This document shows positions 1 to 4,225 of a stretch of 7,026 nucleotides of DNA, piece by piece. Position 1 is the first letter of the stretch. Each line of letters starts with the position of its first letter. A model generated the notes under the pieces. The model made no database searches. It saw only the letters and a list, made by a program, of their open reading frames with translations, and was not told the origin of the DNA. Position numbers and translations under genes: made by a program. This stretch comes from MGOM01 sp035455265 (lineage in GTDB: Bacteria; Chloroflexota; Anaerolineae; Anaerolineales; E44-bin32), in contig DATIFK010000075.1 of assembly GCA_035455265.1 (NCBI GenBank), forward strand, positions 1-7,026. The letters run 5' to 3'.

Positions 1-253
1 GCTGACGAAGGAAGAGGGGGGCCGGCACAAGGCGTTCTTTTCGGGGTACCGGCCGCAGTTCTACATTCGGACGATGGACGTGACGGGGACGATCACGCTG
101 CCGGAGGGGGTGGAGATGGTGATGCCGGGGGACAGCGTGAACCTGACGGTGGAGTTGATCACGAACGTGGCGCTGGAGCAGGGGTCGAAGTTCGCCATCC
201 GCGAAGGCGGGCTGACGGTCGGCGCCGGCGTCATCACGGAGATCCTGGAGTAG
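1..253 (+). CDS. tuf: Elongation factor Tu, C-terminal part (partial)
   Basis: EF-Tu is the GTPase that delivers aminoacyl-tRNA to the ribosomal A site. Only the last 83 codons are present, read from base 2 and ending in TAG at 251-253. They cover the C-terminal beta-barrel (domain 3). Diagnostic stretches are EGGRHKAFFSGYRPQFYIRT, DVTGTITLPEGVEMVMPGD and FAIREGGLTVGAGVI, which match the family almost residue for residue. Domain 3 contacts the tRNA T-arm and EF-Ts. The N-terminal GTPase domain lies to the left of the window. Codon choice is odd: all nine Thr codons are ACG and Gly is mostly GGG, whereas the ribosomal genes downstream mix ACC/ACG and prefer GGC. rpmG follows after 37 bases, so the two are probably co-transcribed. 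Confidence 0.97.
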   Translation, partial: LTKEEGGRHKAFFSGYRPQFYIRTMDVTGTITLPEGVEMVMPGDSVNLTVELITNVALEQGSKFAIREGGLTVGAGVITEILE

Positions 254-290
254 CCGGGCCTGCCGACAGGCGGCCGCGGCTGAGGCGCGT

Positions 291-455
291 ATGGCGAAGA
301 AGGACGTACGACCGATCGTGACCCTGGAGTGCACGGTGTGCCAGGGCCGCAACTACACAACGGAGAAGAACCGGCGGAACGACCCGGGCCGGATCGAGCT
401 CCAAAAGTATTGCCATCGGTGCCGCAAGCACACGCTGCACCGCGAGACCAAGTAG
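291..455 (+). CDS. rpmG: Ribosomal protein L33 (bL33), zinc-ribbon form
   Basis: Small protein of the large ribosomal subunit, near the E site. The 54-residue product begins MAKKDVRPIVTLECTVCQGR, and its usual family length is about 49-55. Two CxxC pairs (Cys14/Cys17 and Cys41/Cys44) form the zinc ribbon, so this is the Cys-containing version rather than the zinc-free paralogue. The core NYTTEKNRRNDPGRIELQKY and the basic end CRKHTLHRETK are typical. The start is ATG with a GAGG at 282-285 five bases upstream. The gene sits between tuf and tRNA-Trp/secE, an arrangement common in several bacterial phyla. No promoter is visible in the 37-base gap before it. Confidence 0.95.
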   Translation: MAKKDVRPIVTLECTVCQGRNYTTEKNRRNDPGRIELQKYCHRCRKHTLHRETK

Positions 456-456
456 G

Positions 457-486
457 GGTAGGGGCGAAGCATGCTTCGCCCCTGCC
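457..486. repeat. Long palindrome between rpmG and tRNA-Trp
   Basis: Bases 461-482 are a perfect 22-base palindrome (GGGGCGAAGC followed by ATGCTTCGCCCC). Pairing continues outward through 460-483 (A-T), 459-484 (G-U), 458-485 and 457-486. As RNA it folds into a 13-bp stem with a CATG loop at 470-473. No T-tract follows, so it is a poor intrinsic terminator. It may instead mark the processing boundary between the rpmG mRNA and the tRNA, or be a dispersed intergenic palindrome. Thirteen bases of it (458-470) recur with one mismatch at 2998-3010 inside the L10 leader. Confidence 0.85.
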
Positions 487-496
487 GGGTGTGCCT

Positions 497-569
497 AGGC
501 CAGTAGCTCAACTGGCAGAGCACCGCTCTCCAAAAGCGGGGGTTGTGGGTTCAAATCCTGCCTGGCCTG
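497..569 (+). tRNA. trnW: tRNA-Trp (anticodon CCA)
   Basis: A complete 73-base cloverleaf can be folded by eye. The acceptor stem 497-503 pairs with 562-568 (7 of 7). The D stem is GCTC 506-509 with GAGC 518-521. The anticodon stem CCGCT 523-527 pairs perfectly with AGCGG 535-539. The loop 528-534 has CCA at 530-532. The variable loop is 540-544. The T stem 545-549 pairs with 557-561 (two G-U pairs) and the T loop is TTCAAAT at 550-556. The discriminator is G569, as expected for bacterial tRNA-Trp. The next bases are CCT, so the 3' CCA is not encoded and must be added enzymatically. It lies inside the rpmG-secE cluster and is probably cut from the same transcript. Confidence 0.97.
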
Positions 570-582
570 CCTGGGTGAACGA

Positions 583-600
583 CGAGCGGAGCGAGCGGAG
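583..600 (+). repeat. Two perfect tandem copies of a 9-mer upstream of secE
   Basis: CGAGCGGAG occurs twice head to tail (583-591 and 592-600). The last bases of the second copy also form the GGAGG (597-601) that serves as the secE ribosome binding site, so the repeat overlaps a functional signal. Confidence 0.7.
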
Positions 601-607
601 GACGAAG

Positions 608-835
608 GTGGCGAAAACCGAAACGGCAACCAAGAAGCAGCCGAACGCCGTCGTGCGTTACTTCCGCGAGACGTCGGCCGAGCTGCGCAAGGTCACCTGG
701 CCGACGCGGCAGGAAGCGCGCCGGCTGACCACGGTGGTCATCGTGGTGGTGGCGGTGACGAGCGCCGTCCTCGGCCTGTTCGACTTCACCTTCGCCCGAC
801 TCATCGGCCTGGTGGTTTCGCTGGGCCAGGGGTAA
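608..835 (+). CDS. secE: Preprotein translocase subunit SecE
   Basis: SecE is the small essential subunit that clamps SecY in the SecYEG protein-export channel of the inner membrane. The predicted 75-residue protein has the single-TM form of the family. An amphipathic cytoplasmic helix carries the signature RYFRETSAELRKVTWPTRQE at residues 17-36, and one hydrophobic segment (about 41-69, rich in Val/Leu/Ile) crosses the membrane. I place the start at GTG 608, because GGAGG at 597-601 sits six bases upstream and the product then begins MAKTETATKK. An in-frame GTG at 575 would add eleven charged residues and abuts the tRNA, so it is less likely. nusG follows after seven bases, so the two are surely co-transcribed. 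Confidence 0.94.
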   Translation: MAKTETATKKQPNAVVRYFRETSAELRKVTWPTRQEARRLTTVVIVVVAVTSAVLGLFDFTFARLIGLVVSLGQG

Positions 836-842
836 CCGATCG

Positions 843-1640
843 GTGAGCGACGAATCCAACGTGGCCGAAACGAATGCCCGGCCGCCCGCCGACGAAGAGG
901 AAGCGATGACGCCCACGGCTGAGCCGTCCGCCGCGCCGGTCGCGGAGATTGCAGAGCAGGCGCCCGACCAGGCGGTCGAGGCGCCGGCCGTGCCTCTCCC
1001 CGAGGCCGAAGAGGCCCCGGCCGAAGCCGCGCCGGAAGCGGCGGAGGCGGTGATCGAGGCGCCGGCGGCAGAGACCGAAGAGGGCCGGCCGGCGGTGGCG
1101 ATGGAAGAGCCCGACGACGGGCGGCGCTGGTACGTCGTCCACTGCTACTCGGGCTACGAGAACAAGGTCCGCCACAACCTCGAGCAGCGGATCGAGACGA
1201 TGGGGATGAAGGACCGCATCTTCGACGTCGTCGTCCCGACCGAAGAGGAGATCGAGGTCAAGGACGGCAAGCGGCGCACCATCGAGCGGCGGGTCTTCCC
1301 CGGCTACATCCTGGTGCAGATGATCTTGAGCGAAGAGTCGTGGTACGTCGTGCGCAACACCCCGGGCGTGACGGGTTTCGTCGGCATGGGCAACGAGCCG
1401 ACGCCGCTGCGGCCGGAGGAAGTCGCCCAGATCATCAAGCGCATGGAAGCCGAGGCGCCGCGTGTCAAGGTGACCTACAAGGCCGGGCAGAAGGTGCGCA
1501 TCATCGACGGACCGTTCAACGATTTCATCGGCACGGTCGACGAGATCGATATGGAACGCGCCAAGGTGCGGGTGATGGTGTCCTTCTTTGGGCGCGAGAC
1601 GCCTGTGGAGCTCGATTTCCTGCAGGTGGAAAAAGCTTAA
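843..1640 (+). CDS. nusG: Transcription termination/antitermination factor NusG with acidic N-terminal extension
   Basis: NusG binds RNA polymerase and modulates pausing, Rho termination and transcription-translation coupling. The NGN domain starts near residue 94 (RRWYVVHCYSGYENKVRHNL) and includes the hallmark RRVFPGYILVQM at 149-160. The KOW domain is near 212-262 (KAGQKVRIIDGPFNDFIGTV, then SFFGRETPVELDF). There is no insertion between the domains. Residues 1-93 are an extension dominated by Ala, Glu and Pro, strongly acidic and probably disordered. Most bacterial NusG proteins are about 175-185 residues; this one is 265 from GTG 843. Possible internal starts are ATG 906, preceded by an AGAGGA purine run, and ATG 1101, which would give a standard 179-residue protein but has a weak ribosome binding site. 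The extension keeps coding-type codon periodicity, so I keep the long form. Confidence 0.95.
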   Translation: MSDESNVAETNARPPADEEEAMTPTAEPSAAPVAEIAEQAPDQAVEAPAVPLPEAEEAPAEAAPEAAEAVIEAPAAETEEGRPAVAMEEPDDGRRWYVVHCYSGYENKVRHNLEQRIETMGMKDRIFDVVVPTEEEIEVKDGKRRTIERRVFPGYILVQMILSEESWYVVRNTPGVTGFVGMGNEPTPLRPEEVAQIIKRMEAEAPRVKVTYKAGQKVRIIDGPFNDFIGTVDEIDMERAKVRVMVSFFGRETPVELDFLQVEKA

Positions 1641-1649
1641 GACCGTCCG

Positions 1650-1702
1650 TCCGCCATCCGCCGTCCGGCTGGTCGCGGATGGCGGATAGCGGATAGCGGA
1701 TA
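1650..1702. repeat. Heptamer tandem repeat with inverted copy, nusG-rplK gap
   Basis: Four head-to-tail heptamers GCGGAT(G/A) fill 1675-1702, the first ending in G and the next three in A. The opposite-strand version lies just upstream. Bases 1650-1661 pair perfectly with 1675-1686, giving a 12-bp stem with a 13-base loop. No T-tract follows. The element fills most of the 77-base gap and stops just before the rplK ribosome binding site (GAGGG, 1706-1710). It looks like a slippage-generated or dispersed intergenic repeat inside an essential operon. Its effect on rplK expression is unknown. Confidence 0.8.
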
Positions 1703-1717
1703 GCTGAGGGCTATATC

Positions 1718-2143
1718 GTGGCCAAGAAACTCAAGATCGTCGTGCGCGTCCAGATCGAAGCCGGCAAGGCCAATCCCGCCCCGCCCATTGGGCCGGCGCT
1801 GGCGCCGCACGGCATCAACCTGATGGCCTTCTGCAAGGAATACAACGCCCGGACGGCCAGCAAAGCCGGCGAGGTCATTCCGGCCGAAGTCAGCATCTTT
1901 ACCGACGGCTCGTTCACCTTCGAGCTGAAGACCCCGCCGACGCCGATGCTCCTGCGCAAGGCGGCCGGCGTGGAGAAGGGCTCGGCGGAACCCAACCGGA
2001 TCAAGGTCGGCAAGGTCACCCGCCGGCAGATCCGGGAGATCGCCGAGATCAAGATGCGGGACCTGAACGCCGTCGACCTCGAAGGCGCCATGCGACAGAT
2101 CGAGGGCACAGCCCGCAACATGGGGATCACCGTCGAGGATTGA
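1718..2143 (+). CDS. rplK: 50S ribosomal protein L11 (uL11)
   Basis: L11 binds the GTPase-associated centre of 23S rRNA at the base of the L10-L7/L12 stalk and is needed for factor function and the stringent response. The 141-residue product has exactly the usual length. The N-terminal domain carries the Pro-rich linker region PAPPIGPALAPHGINLMAFC (20-39). The C-terminal rRNA-binding domain carries TPPTPMLLRKAAGVEKGS (72-89), VGKVTRRQIREIA and the end GTARNMGITVED. The start is GTG with GAGGG seven bases upstream. The product begins MAKKLKIVVRVQIEAGKANP, as in other L11 proteins. A repeat-filled gap of 77 bases separates it from nusG, and 86 bases separate it from rplA. Confidence 0.97.
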   Translation: MAKKLKIVVRVQIEAGKANPAPPIGPALAPHGINLMAFCKEYNARTASKAGEVIPAEVSIFTDGSFTFELKTPPTPMLLRKAAGVEKGSAEPNRIKVGKVTRRQIREIAEIKMRDLNAVDLEGAMRQIEGTARNMGITVED

Positions 2144-2147
2144 GCGA

Positions 2148-2174
2148 GTGGGAGCTCTGACGGAGCCGGCCCGC
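2148..2174 (+). promoter_or_regulatory. Stem-loop resembling an L1-binding site (candidate)
   Basis: Just after the rplK stop, GTGGG (2148-2152) pairs with CCCGC (2170-2174, one G-U). An asymmetric internal loop (A2153 opposite CGG 2167-2169) leads to a second helix, GCTC 2154-2157 with GAGC 2163-2166. Two short helices around an asymmetric loop, with GTGGGAG on one strand and GGAGCCG on the other, recall the L1 site of 23S rRNA helices 76-77. L1 is known to repress its own operon by binding such a mimic on mRNA. Usually the site is ahead of rplK; here it would sit between rplK and rplA. The likeness is judged by eye from memory of the E. coli rRNA, so treat it as a hypothesis. Confidence 0.3.
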
Positions 2175-2199
2175 AGCGCAGCCAGGGCCGAGCGCAGCC
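2175..2199 (+). repeat. Direct repeat AGCGCAGCC in the rplK-rplA gap
   Basis: The 9-mer AGCGCAGCC occurs at 2175-2183 and again at 2191-2199, a 16-base period. With the stem-loop before it, this accounts for most of the 86-base gap. No function is evident. Confidence 0.5.
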
Positions 2200-2229
2200 G
2201 AAGAGCGCTATGACCACAAGGAGTGGATG

Positions 2230-2940
2230 ATGACGAAGCCAGGCAAGAAGTACAGGCAGGCCAGCGCCAAGGTCGATCCCGACAAGCTGTACGAGCCGCG
2301 CGAGGCACTGGCGCTGGTGCGGGAAACCTCCTATACCTCATTCGATGGCACCGTGGAGCTGCACGTCCGCCTCGGCGTGGATCCGCGTCACGCCGAACAG
2401 CAGGTGCGCGAGACGGTGCTGCTCCCCAACGGCCTGGGCAAGAAGGTCCGGGTGCTGGTCTTTGCCGAAGGCGACGGCGCCCGCGCCGCCCAGGAAGCCG
2501 GGGCCGACATCCTCGGCGATGACGACGTCATCCAGAAGATCAAGGACGGGTGGCTGGAGTTCGACGCCACCGTGGCCACGCCGGACGTGATGGGCAAGAT
2601 CGGCAAGTCCGGCCTGGGCCGCATCCTGGGCACGCGCGGCCTGATGCCCAACCCCAAGGCCGGGACGGTCGTCCCGGCGGCGGACCTGGCGCGGGTCATT
2701 CGCGAGCTGAAAGCCGGCCGGGTCGAGTTCCGGGTGGACAAGACGGGCAACCTGCACGTGCCGATGGGGAAGGCCTCCTTCGACACCGACAAGCTCTACG
2801 GCAACATGGCGGCGCTGATGGAAGCGGTGCGCAAGGCCCGCCCGGCGTCGGCCAAGGGAAGCTTCGTTCGCAAGGTGACGGTGACGAGCACGATGGGCCC
2901 GGGGATCCACGTGGACCCGAACTCGGCCCAGGCCATGTAA
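2230..2940 (+). CDS. rplA: 50S ribosomal protein L1 (uL1)
   Basis: L1 forms the mobile L1 stalk that helps deacylated tRNA leave the E site. In many bacteria it also represses translation of its own L11-L1 operon. From ATG 2230 the product is 236 residues, close to the usual 225-235. The family signature is present as GRILGTRGLMPNPKAGTV (130-147), with VEFRVDKTGNLHVPMGK (165-181) and the end VTSTMGPGIHVDP (218-230). Two ATGs are adjacent. AAGGAG at 2218-2223 is six bases from ATG 2230 but only three from ATG 2227, so I prefer 2230 (MTKPGKKYRQ); 2227 would add one Met. The gene is followed by a promoter-like element and the L10 leader rather than by tight coupling to rplJ. Confidence 0.96.
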   Translation: MTKPGKKYRQASAKVDPDKLYEPREALALVRETSYTSFDGTVELHVRLGVDPRHAEQQVRETVLLPNGLGKKVRVLVFAEGDGARAAQEAGADILGDDDVIQKIKDGWLEFDATVATPDVMGKIGKSGLGRILGTRGLMPNPKAGTVVPAADLARVIRELKAGRVEFRVDKTGNLHVPMGKASFDTDKLYGNMAALMEAVRKARPASAKGSFVRKVTVTSTMGPGIHVDPNSAQAM

Positions 2941-2947
2941 TCTGGGT

Positions 2948-2953
2948 TATACT
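2948..2953 (+). promoter_or_regulatory. Probable -10 element of an rplJL promoter
   Basis: TATACT matches the sigma-70 -10 consensus at five of six bases and lies eight bases after the rplA stop. Initiation about seven bases downstream (near 2960) would start the RNA at the first conserved bases of the L10 leader. I see no convincing -35 hexamer at 16-18 bases upstream, where the rplA coding end lies, so the call rests on the -10 and its position. Confidence 0.5.
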
Positions 2954-2959
2954 TCCGAC

Positions 2960-3110
2960 AACGTAAGGCTTCGCCGAAGACCGCAGGCGCTCTGAGCGTA
3001 GGGGCGTAGCCCCGAAGCCGAAGAGCTTAATCTCCTGCCGAGGTGAAGATGCCAAGAGGCTTGCCTCCGGTGTCTTTGCTTCGGTTGCGAAGCAAAGACA
3101 CTTTTCGTTA
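2960..3110 (+). promoter_or_regulatory. L10 leader: autoregulatory mRNA leader of rplJ-rplL
   Basis: The 187-base rplA-rplJ gap matches the known L10 leader RNA (Rfam L10_leader family, recalled, not searched). Recognisable pieces are GTAAGGCTTCGCCGAAGACC near 2963-2982, GCAGG 2983-2987 pairing with CCTGC 3034-3038, TTAAT 3027-3031, and CTGCCGAGGTG 3035-3045. GGCTTCG 2967-2973 can pair with CGAAGCC 3013-3019, enclosing the hairpins CGCT/AGCG (2988-2998) and GGGGC/GCCCC (3001-3013). In this family the L10-(L7/L12) complex binds the RNA when in excess and shuts off its own synthesis. Downstream, AAGATGCC 3046-3053 can pair with GGTGTCTT 3069-3076 (two G-U), stacking on GAGG 3056-3059 with CCTC 3064-3067. 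That antiterminator would exclude the terminator hairpin listed separately. Confidence 0.85.
3070..3105 (+). terminator. Intrinsic attenuator terminator ahead of rplJ
   Basis: Bases 3070-3083 and 3088-3101 form a perfect 14-bp stem with a GTTG loop, followed by TTTT at 3102-3105. It ends only a few bases before the rplJ ribosome binding site, so it must be conditional. Its 5' arm shares bases 3070-3076 with the antiterminator, so the two folds are mutually exclusive. Binding of L10-L7/L12 to the leader would be expected to favour this hairpin and stop transcription before rplJ. Confidence 0.9.
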
Positions 3111-3127
3111 GGAGGGAGGTGAGAGGC

Positions 3128-3658
3128 TTGGCAATTTCCAAGCGACGCAAACAAGAAATGGTGGCGAACTACCGCGACCTGATCCAGCGCCACCCGGGCC
3201 TCATCCTGGCGGGTTTCGCCGGGATGAGCGTCAAGGCATTGGACCAGCTGAGGCGGAGGATCCGCGAGGGCGGCGGCGAACTGCACGTGGTGCAGAACCG
3301 CCTGATGGCCCTGGCCCTGAAAGAATCGGGCCTGGGCGTGCCTGAGTCGGCCCTCGAGGGGTCGACGGTCGTCGGCTTCGCCGGCGAAGACACCATCGCG
3401 GTGGCCAAGGCGATGGTCGAGGTCGCCCGGCAGTCGGAAATGCTGGCGATCAAGGCGGCCCTGCTGGAAGGCGCGGTCTATGACGCCCGCCAGGTGGAGC
3501 GCCTGGCCGACCTGCCGCCGCTGCCCGTCGTCCGGGCGCAGCTGCTGGGTCTGCTGCAGACGCCGGCTTCGCGTATCGCCGGTGCGCTGGCGAGTTCGGT
3601 GCGCCAGGTCCTGAACGTTGTCAAAGCCTATTCGGAGAGCCAGGCGGCGGCCGGCTGA
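3128..3658 (+). CDS. rplJ: 50S ribosomal protein L10 (uL10)
   Basis: L10 anchors the L7/L12 dimers to the ribosome and binds 23S rRNA beside L11. The product is 176 residues, within the usual 165-180. The rRNA-binding N-terminal domain includes YRDLIQRHPGLILAGFAGMS (15-34) and VVQNRL (54-59), equivalent to the usual VVKN(T/R)L. The region ADLPPLPVVRAQLLGLLQTP (127-146) is typical, and the C-terminal helix binds L7/L12. I choose the TTG at 3128: the near-perfect anti-16S match GGAGGTGA (3115-3122) has its GGAGG core eight bases upstream, and the product begins MAISKRRKQEMV as in other L10 proteins. The in-frame GTG at 3119 lies inside that ribosome binding site and is unlikely. It is expected to be controlled by the preceding leader. 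Confidence 0.95.
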   Translation: MAISKRRKQEMVANYRDLIQRHPGLILAGFAGMSVKALDQLRRRIREGGGELHVVQNRLMALALKESGLGVPESALEGSTVVGFAGEDTIAVAKAMVEVARQSEMLAIKAALLEGAVYDARQVERLADLPPLPVVRAQLLGLLQTPASRIAGALASSVRQVLNVVKAYSESQAAAG

Positions 3659-3663
3659 ACCCT

Positions 3664-3693
3664 TCGACGACGCCTCAGGGCAGGCTCCGTCGA
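3664..3693 (+). repeat. Hairpin in the rplJ-rplL gap
   Basis: TCGACG 3664-3669 pairs with CGTCGA 3688-3693. Inside it, GCCT 3672-3675 pairs with AGGC 3682-3685 around a six-base loop, giving ten pairs with one 2x2 internal loop. There is no T-tract. The related inverted motif CCCT (3660-3663) and AGGG (3677-3680) gives an alternative fold. The hairpin could be a dispersed intergenic element or could set differential stability or read-through between rplJ and rplL, whose products are needed at unequal amounts. Confidence 0.55.
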
Positions 3694-3748
3694 TGCGTGT
3701 GCCCCGCCGAACTGGATGAGCGCGACCAAACACAGGAGACCAATCATC

Positions 3749-4132
3749 ATGGCTGACTTGAGCAAGCTTGTGGACGACCTGAGCCAACTGACAGTGCTGG
3801 AAGCCTCCGAGCTGACCAAGATGCTCGAGGAGAAGTGGGGCGTGTCGGCGGCGGCGCCTATGGCGATGGCCGCCATGCCGATGGCCGGTGCCGCCGGCAC
3901 CGGGGAAGCGGTGGAAGAGAAGACCGAGTTCACCGTCATCCTCAAGGACGTCGGCCCCAAGAAGATCGATGTGATCAAGGCGATCCGCCAGATCACCAAC
4001 CTGGGGCTGAAGGAGGCCAAGGACCTGGCCGAGGCCGCCGGATCGAAGGTGCTGGAAGGCGCCGCCAAGGACGCGGCGCAGGACGCCAAGAGCAAACTGG
4101 AAGCTGCCGGGGCCAAGGTCGAGCTCGTCTGA
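3749..4132 (+). CDS. rplL: 50S ribosomal protein L7/L12 (bL12)
   Basis: L7/L12 is the multi-copy stalk protein that recruits translational GTPases. The 127-residue product has the N-terminal dimerisation helices (1-33, MADLSKLVDDLSQLTVLEAS), an Ala/Met/Gly-rich flexible hinge (34-58) and the globular C-terminal domain (59-127, EFTVILKDVGPKKIDVIKAI, then GLKEAKDLAEAAG). The conserved Lys/Arg surface that contacts factors is kept (region 77-91). One small deviation: the usual Pro-x-x-(hydrophobic)-Lys-Glu after the GLKEAK helix reads GSKVLEGAAK here, losing the Pro and the Lys. The start is ATG 3749 with AGGAG at 3734-3738, ten bases upstream. An upstream in-frame ATG at 3716 would add eleven unrelated residues. 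A strong terminator follows; rpoB does not. Confidence 0.97.
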   Translation: MADLSKLVDDLSQLTVLEASELTKMLEEKWGVSAAAPMAMAAMPMAGAAGTGEAVEEKTEFTVILKDVGPKKIDVIKAIRQITNLGLKEAKDLAEAAGSKVLEGAAKDAAQDAKSKLEAAGAKVELV

Positions 4133-4151
4133 GCTCACCCGGCCCCGCAAC

Positions 4152-4184
4152 GGGAGACCGCGCAAGCGGTCTCCCTGCGTTTAA
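4152..4184 (+). terminator. Terminator of the rplJ-rplL transcript
   Basis: A perfect 10-bp GC-rich stem (4152-4161 with 4166-4175) is closed by a GCAA tetraloop of the stable GNRA type. It begins 19 bases after the rplL stop. The T-tract is weak (TGCGTTT), but the stem strength and the position at the end of the operon support termination. Confidence 0.8.
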
Positions 4185-4209
4185 CCCATTCGAGGGCGCG
4201 TGGTATAGT
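4181..4209 (+). promoter_or_regulatory. Extended -10 promoter for the response regulator
   Basis: An extended -10 element, TGG plus TATAGT, occupies 4201-4209. A -35-like TTAACC (4181-4186, four of six matches) lies 17 bases before the hexamer. Transcription would start near 4216, about ten bases before the ATG at 4226, giving an almost leaderless message. It directly follows the rplL terminator, so the two-component genes form a separate transcription unit. Confidence 0.7.
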
Positions 4210-4225
4210 CGAATCCCGGGCTCCC

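Noticed and set aside
254..290. Hairpin GCCTG/CAGGC (258-262 with 267-271) after tuf as a terminator
   Set aside because: The stem is only five base pairs with no T-tract, and rpmG follows at once.
329..607. Upstream extension of the secE frame through rpmG and the tRNA
   Set aside because: The frame is open only by chance. The SecE family begins near residue 1 of the GTG 608 product, and the extension would run through tRNA-Trp.
1711..1717. CTATAT as a -10 promoter box before rplK
   Set aside because: It lies within seven bases of the start codon and between the ribosome binding site and GTG, so transcription would begin inside the gene. No -35 partner is seen.
3119..3127. GTG 3119 as the rplJ start
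   Set aside because: It lies within the ribosome binding site itself, and the resulting MRGLAISK is longer than the typical MAISK start obtained from TTG 3128.
2696..4165. Long minus-strand open frame (489 codons) opposite rplA, rplJ and rplL
   Set aside because: It is antisense to three conserved ribosomal genes and crosses the L10 leader and its terminator. No motif is visible.
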